Assembly (NCBI GenBank): GCA_031265035.1
Contig: JAISDE010000142.1
Span: 1 to 38,777 of the forward strand
Reading direction: 5' to 3'
DNA from: Peptococcaceae bacterium
Lineage (GTDB): Bacteria > Bacillota > Peptococcia > DRI-13 > UBA5745
Length of the DNA stretch: 38,777 nt
Below, in pieces: positions 31,820 through 38,777 of the stretch. The position numbers and the translations under genes were made by a program. The notes beneath the pieces were generated by a model, which was given only the letters and a program-made list of their open reading frames with translations, was not told the origin of the DNA and made no database searches. The first letter of the stretch is position 1; the number at the start of each line of letters is the position of its first letter.

Positions 31820-31844
31820 CCGACGAGATAAAAATTTACACCTA

Positions 31845-31870
31845 TCCCTAACAACGCTGTCCCTAACAAC
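31845..31870. repeat. TCCCTAACAAC duplicated
   Basis: TCCCTAACAAC at 31845-31855 and 31860-31870 (15-base period), overlapping the stop codon of the gene at 31863. Confidence 0.7.
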
Positions 31871-33239
31871 CTCCGTTTTCGGGTTTTACGATCCAGAGGC
31901 CGGTTTTCCTCGCGCCCTCGCGCTCGACCAGCCCGGCTTTTTTCAACGCTCGGATATGAGCTTCAACATTTTTTCTGTCAAGGCCCAAGTTATCCGCGAT
32001 CTGCCCCGTGGTCACGCTTGGAGTGGCTTTCATCAGAGCCACTATTTTTTGTCTGATCTCATTTATTCCGCTATTTATTCCGCTATTTATTCCGCTACCG
32101 TTAGCGGAATAAATATTGCGCTCCGCAATGGCCTTATTATTGTCGCGAATGTGAAAGCAGACCATAAAATCATTCGTGGAAATGCGAAATTCCGGCTCCG
32201 GCAAATCGTCCGCGGCGCAGGCCGCTTTGATTTTTTCGATACCGCGCCCCCAAGCCTCAATCTGCCCTGACCGGAAAAAGGTGTTGGCGATCAGCGGGTT
32301 ATAAGGCGCTGACTTATGAGCGAGCCGCAAATTTTCCTCCGTGGTGCCGGCAGGAAGCCGCGCGTCATTGAAGATAAACACCTTGTCGTCAAAAACCTTT
32401 ATCTGCACCGGATTCATTGTTTCGTAGGCGCGATGCACAACGGCGTTCAAGACGGCTTCCCTGAGCGCGTCGCGGGGCATGGGGTAGCGATCGATCCGCT
32501 GGATACCCTCGTAGTGAATCAACCCCTTGAAGTATTTTGTGTAGATGGTATCCATCACCCGGTCGGGAATCGTAAGGATCGGCCCGGTGATCTCATCCTG
32601 ATAGATTAAGTCCGCCGCGTTTTCAAAATAACCGATCTTCACATTGCAGCCAAGTCGTAACTTCTCTGGCGTTTGGTGGAACAGCAAAACAGCGGCGTTC
32701 AGCAGATAATCGCCCTCGGTCAGTTGCAGCGCCTGAAGCAACTCCGCGTCGCTGCCCTCCACATCCTCTTGTGTAAGCCTGCCGCTCGTCACCGCTTTCT
32801 TGCGGAACGCGTCAAAGGCGTCGCGATAGAAGTCTCCGGCCTTGATATGCGGGACAGGAACGGAGTCCCATGTCTTTCCGTATTTGCCAAGCAGAAACTC
32901 ATCGAGAGCGTAGCCTGTCAGCTCCTGCGTCGTGCTACCGGAACGGTAATAATATCTGCCGCGATAGCTGATGGCGTTATGGTGCGGCGCCACTTTAATA
33001 ACGATGTAATCCTTGTCCGATTCGTGAAAGAGGTTTACATCAGTAATGATGCCCATTGAGTTGCGAATTTTATTCGGCAGATCATCCATCAGCTTCTTCG
33101 CGTTGGTCAAGCCTGCAACCTCGCCTTTATCATCGCGACCGATCTCAAGCATGCCGCCCTGCGCGTTGGCGAAGCCGCATACCCACTCAAGATATTCATC
33201 GCGCCAGGACGCTTTCCACTCAGTGTTCTGATTTTCCAA
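31863..33239 (-). CDS. AlbA_2/Schlafen-domain, RecG-like ATP-binding protein
   Basis: A 458-residue relative of the protein at 5934. Residues 4-110 are the AlbA_2 domain (NTEWKASWRDEYLEWVCGFA, NAQGGMLEIG). The centre has a HATPase_c_4-like module (ALREAVLNAVVHRAYE, IFNDARLPAGTTEENL, IEAWGRGIEKI). About residues 380-393 are a triple GINS repeat, coded by a 12-bp tandem repeat. The end is a winged helix (VTTGQIADNLGLDRKNVEAH, LVEREG). Such proteins are annotated as transcriptional regulators and occur often in defence-gene neighbourhoods, but no role is proven. The start is TTG, supported by GGGAGG nine bases upstream. No promoter is obvious. Confidence 0.85.
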   Translation of the reverse strand: MENQNTEWKASWRDEYLEWVCGFANAQGGMLEIGRDDKGEVAGLTNAKKLMDDLPNKIRNSMGIITDVNLFHESDKDYIVIKVAPHHNAISYRGRYYYRSGSTTQELTGYALDEFLLGKYGKTWDSVPVPHIKAGDFYRDAFDAFRKKAVTSGRLTQEDVEGSDAELLQALQLTEGDYLLNAAVLLFHQTPEKLRLGCNVKIGYFENAADLIYQDEITGPILTIPDRVMDTIYTKYFKGLIHYEGIQRIDRYPMPRDALREAVLNAVVHRAYETMNPVQIKVFDDKVFIFNDARLPAGTTEENLRLAHKSAPYNPLIANTFFRSGQIEAWGRGIEKIKAACAADDLPEPEFRISTNDFMVCFHIRDNNKAIAERNIYSANGSGINSGINSGINEIRQKIVALMKATPSVTTGQIADNLGLDRKNVEAHIRALKKAGLVEREGARKTGLWIVKPENGGC

Positions 33240-33338
33240 CGCGTTTCGCCTCCCGCCCGCTATTATGATCCCGTCAGCCGTCGCGACAACAATATCATAG
33301 TCGTTTACGCGACAGATTACAAGTAATTATTGAAAAGG

Positions 33339-33396
33339 CTCGCGTTGACTCGCGTTTGCCGCTAAGTAACTACCGCTAATTTTCGTCTAATTTTCG
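33339..33396. repeat. Adjacent short duplications
   Basis: CTCGCGTT at 33339 and 33349 (10-base period) and CTAATTTTCG at 33376-33385 and 33387-33396 (11-base period). Otherwise 33240-33431 holds nothing recognisable. Confidence 0.75.
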
Positions 33397-33431
33397 CAAT
33401 ATTCCGCTTTGTTTTTTCACTGCCTTTTGTC

Positions 33432-33460
33432 TTGCATTTTCCTTACCGTTTTGTTATACT
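33432..33460 (+). promoter_or_regulatory. Promoter of the bacteriohemerythrin gene
   Basis: TTGCAT (33432-33437), 17-base spacer, TATACT (33455-33460). The start codon lies 181 bases downstream, leaving a long leader. Confidence 0.6.
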
Positions 33461-33641
33461 GTTGCTGGAAAAATGAAGAAACAAGCAAGAAAGATCTGCC
33501 GGGTAGCAGGACAAAAGCCAATACCAAAACAAAGCAAAAATCGGAGCAGCGTTGGTAGCTGAATCTACGCGAAGAACTCGGGCTAGTCAAATAATAAATC
33601 GCCTAGCCCAAAGGTCAAAGAACTGGATGGAGGTTGGCAGT
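33461..33641 (+). promoter_or_regulatory. Long structured leader of the bacteriohemerythrin mRNA
   Basis: About 175 untranslated bases. GGGCTAG (33580-33586) pairs with CTAGCCC (33603-33609) around a 16-base loop, ending 15 bases before the ribosome site GGAGG. Upstream is an A-rich, purine-rich stretch. No known riboswitch consensus was recognised. In-frame upstream codons exist but lack a ribosome site. Confidence 0.4.
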
Positions 33642-34046
33642 ATGGCTTACGCATGGAGCAAAGATCTGGAGACAGGCAACGCGTTGATCGACACGCAGCA
33701 CAAGCAGCTGGTTCAGGCAATCAATGATTTGCTGGACGCCTGCGCCAGCGGCAAGGGCCGCGCCGCGATCGAAAAGACACTGGACTTTCTGACCAATTAC
33801 ACCGTCAAGCATTTTGGGGATGAGGAAAAGCTGCAGCTGGCGCACAAATATCCCGACTACGCCAATCACAAGAAGCTGCACGACGCCTTTAAGGTCACGG
33901 TGGGCGACTTGTCGCGGCAGCTAAAGGCGGAAGGCCCTACCATCATCTTGGTGGGCAAGGTCAACAGCAGTATCGGCGGCTGGCTGATCAATCACATCAA
34001 ACGGGAAGACACAAAGGTAGCCGCGCATATCCGGGCTAATGGCTGA
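33642..34046 (+). CDS. Bacteriohemerythrin
   Basis: A 134-residue single-domain hemerythrin, a four-helix bundle holding a non-haem di-iron centre that binds O2. All ligands are present: H20 (DTQHKQL), H57 and E61 (HFGDEE), H76 and H80 (HKKLH), H118 and D123 (HIKRED). In anaerobes it may store, deliver or scavenge oxygen, or sense it. The start MAYAWSKD is chosen because GGAGG lies eight bases upstream and family members begin this way; an upstream 30-codon extension lacks a ribosome site. It is monocistronic by context. Confidence 0.93.
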   Translation: MAYAWSKDLETGNALIDTQHKQLVQAINDLLDACASGKGRAAIEKTLDFLTNYTVKHFGDEEKLQLAHKYPDYANHKKLHDAFKVTVGDLSRQLKAEGPTIILVGKVNSSIGGWLINHIKREDTKVAAHIRANG

Positions 34047-34100
34047 GGTATAAGGCGGGTAAGGAAAAGCCAAAAGAGGATTTTATACAGAAATGTCGAA

Positions 34101-34146
34101 TGATCATTAGTTGGTTTTACCAGTGATCTTGTTTGGTTTTACCAAG
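34101..34146 (+). promoter_or_regulatory. Paired TGGT-TTT-ACCA operator-like sites before the peptide transporter
   Basis: Two identical palindromes TGGTTTTACCA (34112-34122 and 34134-34144), 22 bp centre to centre, sit within a 23-bp imperfect tandem duplication. TGGTNNNACCA is the consensus of FadR-subfamily GntR regulators (PdhR, LldR type). No GntR gene is in the window. A TATACA at 34085-34090 is a weak -10 candidate. Confidence 0.5.
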
Positions 34147-34180
34147 TTATCGCGGCTTCAACTATTAAGGAGGGTTACGA

Positions 34181-35893
34181 ATGAGGAAAAAATCTTTAGC
34201 CTTATTGCTGATTACATTTTTGACACTAATGTCCCTGGCCGCTTGCGGCGGCTCCACCGGCGGCGGCGCCGTCACTCCCCCGACCGGCGGGACGACCACC
34301 ACACCGACCGACACGCCCCCGGCGACCACCGCGCCCCCGGCGACACCGTCCAATGTAGCGCCCGGCTATGAGAATATCCTGCGCCGGGCCTGGGAGACAG
34401 AGCCAGAGCACAATGATCCCCAAATCACCACAGAGTATTACGGCGTCGGTTTTCAGATCTTTGACCGCCTGGTAGAGGCTGTCTCCCAAGGCGGCGGCGT
34501 GACGGAGATTGTTCCCGGCCTGGCGGAGAGTTGGGAGATCTCCGACGATGCCCTGACCTACACCTTCCACCTGCGCCAGGGCGTCAAATTTCACAATGGC
34601 GCCGATTTCACGGCGGAGGACGTGAAATACACCTTCGAGCGGATGCTCTGGCCGGAGACCGGGGCGAGGAATCAGGACTTTATCGACCCCATCAAAGGTT
34701 CCGCCGAGGTCATGGACGGCACCACCAAGGAACTGGCGGGCCTGGAGATCGTGGACGACTACACGGTCAAGATGACCCTCAGCTCTCCCTTCGGCCCCTT
34801 TCTGGCCTCCCTGGCCACGCCAGGCTGCGGCATCTTTGATAAAGACGCCACCGAGGCCGCCGGCACGGATTTCGGCCTGATACCGGAAAAAACCCCCGGC
34901 ACCGGCGCCTATTATTTCGACAAATGGACCCGGGGCGATGAGGTTCTCGTTCGCCGCAACGACAACTATTGGCAGACGCCGCCCGAGCTGGACGGTATCT
35001 CCTGGCGGATCGTCAGGGACAACGACACTATGCGTATGATGTTTGAGGCCGGCGAGTTGGATCTGATCGACTTGGATCAGGCCGTCTCCCAGACCCCTTA
35101 TTTTATGAACTCCCCTCAATACGCCGACAATATCGTCACCGGCACCCGGGTGGGTATTTACTACTTTACTTTCAATCAGAGGATCGCCCCCTTTGAGGAT
35201 GTCCGGGTGCGCAAGGCTCTGCAAATGGCCATCGATCGCCAGGGGATCGTGGACGCCCTATACGACGGCCGGGGCCAGGCGCTTTACGGTATCCTGCCGC
35301 CAGGCGTGTCCGGCTACAATCCCAATCTGCCGGAGATCCCCTATGATCCGGAGGCGGCCAGGGCTTTGCTGGCCGAGGCCGGTTACGCCGACGGCTTTGA
35401 CATGAGCATCACCATAGTCAACAACGCCGCCGCCGACGCCCTGGCCAGAAATGAGTTGGTGCAGGCCATGCTGGGGGAGATTGGCGTCAGGGTCTCCATT
35501 GATGTAATGGACGAGGCCGCCTGGTTCGCGGTGCGGGCCGACGGCGATCTGCCTACTTACGGTCAGGTCTGGTCCGCCGACTACAACGACCCCGACAACT
35601 TTATCTACACCTTCTTCGCCCCCGACAACAGTGTCAGGCGCTCCTTCAACTTTGGCAACCAGGCCCTGTCCGACCGGGTGGTGGCCGCTCGGGCTATCAC
35701 GGACAATGCCGCCCGGATGGCGGAATACCAGGCTCTGGAGAAAGAGATCATCCAGGACGAGGCGGGCTGGATCCCCCTGTACTGCCTGGAGCACAATTTC
35801 GTCACCAGCGATCGCCTCAAGGGCTTCCAGGTCTCCTGGAACGGCTGGAGCGACGGCTGGGAATATTACGACGGCCTGCGGATCGAGAACTGA
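34181..35893 (+). CDS. Peptide ABC transporter substrate-binding lipoprotein (SBP_bac_5)
   Basis: A 570-residue exported lipoprotein of the DppA/OppA family. The signal peptide is RKK plus a hydrophobic core, and the lipobox LAAC puts the lipidated Cys at residue 22. A Thr/Pro/Gly linker (about 25-62) tethers the domain to the membrane. The mature part shows EIVPGLAESWEISDDALTYT, the family signature FHLRQGVKFHNGADFTAEDV, and later VRVRKALQMAIDRQGIVDAL. It captures di- or oligopeptides or a similar ligand for the permeases encoded next. AGGAGG lies seven bases before the ATG. The gene ends at a 9-bp tandem array. Confidence 0.93.
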   Translation: MRKKSLALLLITFLTLMSLAACGGSTGGGAVTPPTGGTTTTPTDTPPATTAPPATPSNVAPGYENILRRAWETEPEHNDPQITTEYYGVGFQIFDRLVEAVSQGGGVTEIVPGLAESWEISDDALTYTFHLRQGVKFHNGADFTAEDVKYTFERMLWPETGARNQDFIDPIKGSAEVMDGTTKELAGLEIVDDYTVKMTLSSPFGPFLASLATPGCGIFDKDATEAAGTDFGLIPEKTPGTGAYYFDKWTRGDEVLVRRNDNYWQTPPELDGISWRIVRDNDTMRMMFEAGELDLIDLDQAVSQTPYFMNSPQYADNIVTGTRVGIYYFTFNQRIAPFEDVRVRKALQMAIDRQGIVDALYDGRGQALYGILPPGVSGYNPNLPEIPYDPEAARALLAEAGYADGFDMSITIVNNAAADALARNELVQAMLGEIGVRVSIDVMDEAAWFAVRADGDLPTYGQVWSADYNDPDNFIYTFFAPDNSVRRSFNFGNQALSDRVVAARAITDNAARMAEYQALEKEIIQDEAGWIPLYCLEHNFVTSDRLKGFQVSWNGWSDGWEYYDGLRIEN

Positions 35894-35894
35894 C

Positions 35895-35948
35895 GCTGGC
35901 GTCGCTGGCGTCGCTGGCGTAGCCGACGTCGCTGGCGTCGCTGGCGTC
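35895..35948. repeat. Six-unit GCTGGCGTC tandem array
   Basis: Six 9-bp units start two bases after the lipoprotein stop; units 3 and 4 are variants (GCTGGCGTA, GCCGACGTC), the rest perfect. As the period is a multiple of three, read-through would add an Ala/Gly/Val-rich tail. Confidence 0.85.
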
Positions 35949-35994
35949 GCGAGTTGACAAAATTCACTACCGGCCCGGAGCCGCCGCAAACGCG

Positions 35995-36042
35995 CGGGAG
36001 GAAAGATGATCGAGGCGCCGTCCTTGCTTATCTTTCCTCCCG
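35995..36042 (+). terminator. Long stem-loop between binding-protein and permease genes
   Basis: A perfect 13-bp inverted repeat, CGGGAGGAAAGAT and ATCTTTCCTCCCG, with a 22-base loop. No T-run follows on the plus strand. It could be a partial terminator or an mRNA-protecting stem that keeps the binding protein in excess over the permeases, as is known for other binding-protein operons. Confidence 0.5.
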
Positions 36043-36090
36043 TTATGCGGCCCCCGACCGGATGGATGAGGCCGCCAGGCTATAAAGGTA

Positions 36091-36119
36091 TGGATTCCGG
36101 GACAGGCCCGGAATGACAA
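36091..36119. repeat. REP-like dispersed repeat with 8-bp palindrome
   Basis: ATTCCGGG-ACAGG-CCCGGAAT (36094-36114) framed by TGG and GAC. The layout and the YGFRDRPGMT-like translation resemble the dispersed palindromic repeat common in many bacterial genomes. Only one copy was noticed here. Confidence 0.5.
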
Positions 36120-36132
36120 AAGGAGGGGCGCG

Positions 36133-37053
36133 ATGGCCAGATATGTGCTGAAACGGGTATTGATCTCCATTCCCGTACTGGTCGGGGTAGCATTGATCTT
36201 ATTTTTACTGTTGAACGTCGTGCCGGGAGATCCGGTCACCATGATGATGCGGGAACACATCAAGCCCGATCTGATTGAGATCTTTCGGGAGCGCATGGGC
36301 CTCAATGACCCGGTGTTGGTTCGTTTCGGCAAGTACATGCTCAACGCCCTGCATGGGGATTTTGGTATGTCCTACAAATTGCGACGGGATATTTCCGAGC
36401 TGATTTTCCAAGCCTTCCCCCAGACCATCAAGCTGACAATCTACGCCGCCCTGGTGGCCTGGTGCATCGGCATCCCCGCCGGCATCATATCGGCGATCAA
36501 GCAAAACACCCTGATCGATCGCTCCTTCATGGCCTTTTCTCTCATGGGGGTCTCCCTGCCCGTCTTCTGGGCCGGCCTGCTGATGCAATATGTTTTCGCT
36601 TTTAAGCTGTCCCTTTTGCCGGTCAGCGGCTATTACAGTATCCGGCATTATATCATGCCGTCCATCGTCCTGGGCTGGAGTTCCGCCGGCAGCATCGCCC
36701 GGATGACCCGCTCCAATCTGCTGGAGATCATGAAGAACGATTTTATCCGCACCGCCCGGGCCAAGGGCCTGAAGGAGACGTCGGTGATCCTGGGCCACGC
36801 CCTGAAAAACGCCATGCTACCGGTGGTGACCATGATGGCCATCCAAGTATCCGGCCTCCTGGGAGGCGCCGTGATGACGGAAAGCATCTTCGGCGTCCCC
36901 GGCCTGGGGGTGCTGGCGATCGACGGCATCAGGTACCGGGATATGCCGCTGCTCCAGGGCACTATCTTGTTTACTACCGTCATAGTGATCGCCGGCAACC
37001 TGATCGCGGATCTGCTGTACTCCGTCCTCGATCCGCGCATCCGGTATGAGTAG
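36133..37053 (+). CDS. Peptide ABC transporter permease, DppB/OppB type
   Basis: A 306-residue inner-membrane permease with six predicted helices. RYVLKRVLISIPVLVGVALI is the typical OppB/DppB opening, NVVPGDPV follows, and the cytoplasmic EAA loop that docks the ATPase reads RTARAKGLKETSVILGHALK (about residues 213-232). It ends ADLLYSVLDPRIRYE, also typical. AAAGGAGGGG precedes the ATG. It lies 239 bases after the binding-protein gene and five to eleven bases before the second permease gene. Confidence 0.95.
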   Translation: MARYVLKRVLISIPVLVGVALILFLLLNVVPGDPVTMMMREHIKPDLIEIFRERMGLNDPVLVRFGKYMLNALHGDFGMSYKLRRDISELIFQAFPQTIKLTIYAALVAWCIGIPAGIISAIKQNTLIDRSFMAFSLMGVSLPVFWAGLLMQYVFAFKLSLLPVSGYYSIRHYIMPSIVLGWSSAGSIARMTRSNLLEIMKNDFIRTARAKGLKETSVILGHALKNAMLPVVTMMAIQVSGLLGGAVMTESIFGVPGLGVLAIDGIRYRDMPLLQGTILFTTVIVIAGNLIADLLYSVLDPRIRYE

Positions 37054-37064
37054 GGGGGATGAGG

Positions 37065-38030
37065 ATGAAGCTGGACGACAATAAATTAACCCCGTCCGCC
37101 GCGGGCGCCGGCGCCGGTACCGGCGCTGAGGCGGTTCCTGACGCCGCCTTGTACGCCGACGAGGACGCCGACGCCGAGCTGCTGGACGACGATGGGATTT
37201 TTGATCACCTTAAAAGCATGTTGCGCAAAAATAAGCTGGCCGCCTTTTCCCTGCTGGTGATCCTGATTTTCGCCGGGGCGGCGGCCTTGGCGCCTTTGAT
37301 CGCGCCCTACAACCCCAATACCCCCGTACTCAGCGAGCGTTTCGCCCCACCCTCCCTCGCCCATTGGCTGGGCTGTGACGAGCTGGGCCGGGACGCTTTC
37401 AGCCGTTTACTCTACGGCACCCGGGTGTCCATGATGATCGGCCTGGTGCCTACTACTATCTCCATGGTTTTCGGTACCTTGCTGGGCTTGTTCGCCGGCT
37501 ATTACGGCGGCAAGGTGGATTTTACCATCATGCGTTTCGCCGATATCGTGCTGGCCTTCCCCTCCCTGCTACTGGCGATGGTGGTGATGTATACCCTGGG
37601 TGGCAGCCTGATGAACATCTTCATCGCCCTGAGCATCGTCAAATGGGCCGGCACCGCCCGGGTGATCCGCGCCCAGACCATGTCGCTAAAAGAGAAAGAA
37701 TTTGTGGAGGCCGCCCGCTCCATGGGGGTCAAGCGGTGGGTGATCATGTTTCGGCATATTCTGCCCAACTGTATCCCCAACCTGATTGTGTTATTCACCT
37801 TAAATATCCCGGAATCCATTCTCTCCGAGTCCAGCCTGAGTTTTTTGGGGATCGGCGCCCAACCTCCCTCCACCAGCTGGGGGCTAATGGTCTACCGCAG
37901 CAAATCCTATCTGTTTAGCCAGCCCTGGCTGGCCATCGCGCCGGGCGTCGTTATCCTGATTTTTGTTCTGGCCTTCAATTTCCTGGGGGACGGCGTGCGG
38001 GACGCTATGGATCCTTACCTGAAAGATTAA
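37065..38030 (+). CDS. Peptide ABC transporter permease, DppC/OppC type
   Basis: A 321-residue permease. The first about 45 residues are an unusual Ala/Gly/Asp-rich cytosolic tail (AAGAGAGTGAEAV, then DEDADAELLDDDG). The OppC_N region LRKNKLAAFSLLVILIFAG and about six helices follow, with the EAA loop EAARSMGVKRWVIMFRHILP. The tail LAFNFLGDGVRDAMDPYLKD is standard. The second ATG is chosen since AGGGGGG lies six bases before it; the first ATG (37059) directly abuts that site. It forms the channel with the DppB-type protein. Confidence 0.93.
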   Translation: MKLDDNKLTPSAAGAGAGTGAEAVPDAALYADEDADAELLDDDGIFDHLKSMLRKNKLAAFSLLVILIFAGAAALAPLIAPYNPNTPVLSERFAPPSLAHWLGCDELGRDAFSRLLYGTRVSMMIGLVPTTISMVFGTLLGLFAGYYGGKVDFTIMRFADIVLAFPSLLLAMVVMYTLGGSLMNIFIALSIVKWAGTARVIRAQTMSLKEKEFVEAARSMGVKRWVIMFRHILPNCIPNLIVLFTLNIPESILSESSLSFLGIGAQPPSTSWGLMVYRSKSYLFSQPWLAIAPGVVILIFVLAFNFLGDGVRDAMDPYLKD

Positions 38031-38054
38031 CCGTAATCATTAGGAGGAAATGAA

Positions 38055-38777
38055 ATGCTGCAAATCACCGACCTGAAAACCCACTTTTTCACCGATAAAG
38101 GCGTGGTGCCGGCGGTAGACGGCGTTACCCTCCGCGTCCCCAAGCAGAGCGTCGTCGGTGTGGTGGGCGAGTCGGGCTGCGGTAAAAGCGTCACCGCCAT
38201 GTCGGTTTTGCGCTTGGTCAGCCGGCCGGGCCGAATCGTCGCCGGCAGCGTCAAGCTGGAGGGGGAAGATCTGACCGCCAAAAAAACCGGGGAGATGCAC
38301 GATATCCGGGGCAACAAGATTTCCGTCATCTTTCAGGAGCCTATGACCTCCTTGAATCCGGTCTATACGGTAGGCAAACAGGTGGCGGAGGCCATCATCG
38401 TCCACCAAAAGGTAGGCCGGGCGGCGGCCCGGCGGCAGGTGGTGGATATCTTCAAGGCGGTAGGCATCCCGGAGGCGGAAAAGCGCCTGCGCTCCTTCCC
38501 CCATCAGCTTTCCGGCGGCCTGCGCCAGCGGGTGATGATCGCCATGGCCATGGTCTGTCAGCCCAAGCTGATGATCGCCGACGAGCCTACCACCGCCCTT
38601 GATGTCACCATTGAGGCTCAGATCCTGCATTTGATGAAAAATCTGGAAAAAGACCGGGGCACCTCCATTATGCTAATCACCCACAATATGGGCGTGGTGG
38701 CGGAAATCTGCGATTACGTCTATGTGATGTACGCCGGCAAGATCATGGAGCAGGCGGATATTTTCGATCTGTTTGAT
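38055..38777 (+). CDS. Peptide ABC transporter ATPase, DppD/OppD type (cut by window edge)
   Basis: The first 241 residues of an ABC ATPase that powers the importer. Walker A GESGCGKS lies at 38-45 (K44), the Q-loop is in [12 protein letters not shown], the signature is LSGGLRQR, Walker B is [12 protein letters not shown], and the switch His is in LITHN. The OppD-type C-terminal region lies beyond the window. AGGAGG stands eight bases before the ATG. It follows the permease by 24 bases; a DppF-type gene probably comes next outside the window. Confidence 0.95.
   Translation, partial: MLQITDLKTHFFTDKGVVPAVDGVTLRVPKQSVVGVVGESGCGKSVTAMSVLRLVSRPGRIVAGSVKLEGEDLTAKKTGEMHDIRGNKISVIFQEPMTSLNPVYTVGKQVAEAIIVHQKVGRAAARRQVVDIFKAVGIPEAEKRLRSFPHQLSGGLRQRVMIAMAMVCQPKLMIADEPTTALDVTIEAQILHLMKNLEKDRGTSIMLITHNMGVVAEICDYVYVMYAGKIMEQADIFDLFD

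Noticed and set aside
33461-33641. c-di-GMP riboswitch before the bacteriohemerythrin
   Set aside because: The conserved GEMM core and its tetraloop/receptor sequences could not be found; only a hairpin is supported.

Overview
The window looks like part of a chromosome from a GC-rich anaerobic Firmicute (probably Clostridia). The signs are strong AGGAGG ribosome sites, a lipobox-type solute-binding lipoprotein, a complete V-type ATPase operon in the Enterococcus/Clostridium gene order, an oxygen-labile two-subunit class I fumarase and a bacteriohemerythrin. The organism is an inference; there is no rRNA or tRNA here to place it. Metabolic genes are GC-rich, and the patches between them are AT-richer and full of gene debris.

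Layout. 27-3539 (-) is a fused molybdenum hydroxylase (xanthine dehydrogenase family) with very large Ala/Gly-rich linkers. 3.7-4.9 kb holds two orphan immunity-type proteins (Imm11-like and SUKH). 4.9-9.2 kb (-) is an accessory patch: a DUF2089-type regulator with a small membrane protein, a Schlafen/AlbA_2 ATPase-like regulator, another membrane protein, an unrecognised 336-residue protein, and fragments showing that a regulator/membrane-protein cassette was once duplicated. 9.6-12.0 kb is a dinJ-type toxin-antitoxin operon split by an intact IS4-superfamily element that left a 7-bp target duplication. 12.0-13.4 kb encodes a membrane-anchored lipase-like hydrolase. 13.6-17.6 kb is an operon of a hybrid histidine kinase, a sugar nucleotidyltransferase and a GT4 glycosyltransferase. 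17.7-19.7 kb (-) carries fumarase alpha and beta and a small anchored protein. 20.1-28.8 kb is the nine-gene V-ATPase operon (F-I-K-E-C-G-A-B-D), whose membrane rotor subunit keeps all the sodium ligands; it ends in a strong terminator. 28.9-31.8 kb is a toxin-antitoxin cluster (PIN module, RelB/DinJ-YoeB module, RelB/DinJ with a truncated toxin) interrupted by a GNAT-CutA1 fusion gene. 31.9-33.2 kb (-) is a second Schlafen/AlbA_2 protein. 33.6 kb is a bacteriohemerythrin, and 34.2 kb to the right edge is a dipeptide/oligopeptide ABC importer operon, cut in its first ATPase gene.

How the genes fit together. The V-ATPase probably couples ATP to a sodium gradient. The peptide importer, fumarase and molybdenum hydroxylase suggest fermentation of amino acids and purines. 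The accessory patches combine toxin-antitoxin pairs, immunity genes, an IS and a recombinase relic, and look like turnover sites for mobile or defence genes.

The most unusual signals are the GNAT-CutA1 fusion with a hairpin at its domain junction, the short adjacent direct duplications (8-23 bp) in most intergenic gaps, the reciprocal remnants of a duplicated DUF2089/membrane-protein cassette, and a perfect 37-bp repeat bracketing the fumarase block. No CRISPR array, tRNA, rRNA or recognised riboswitch was seen.
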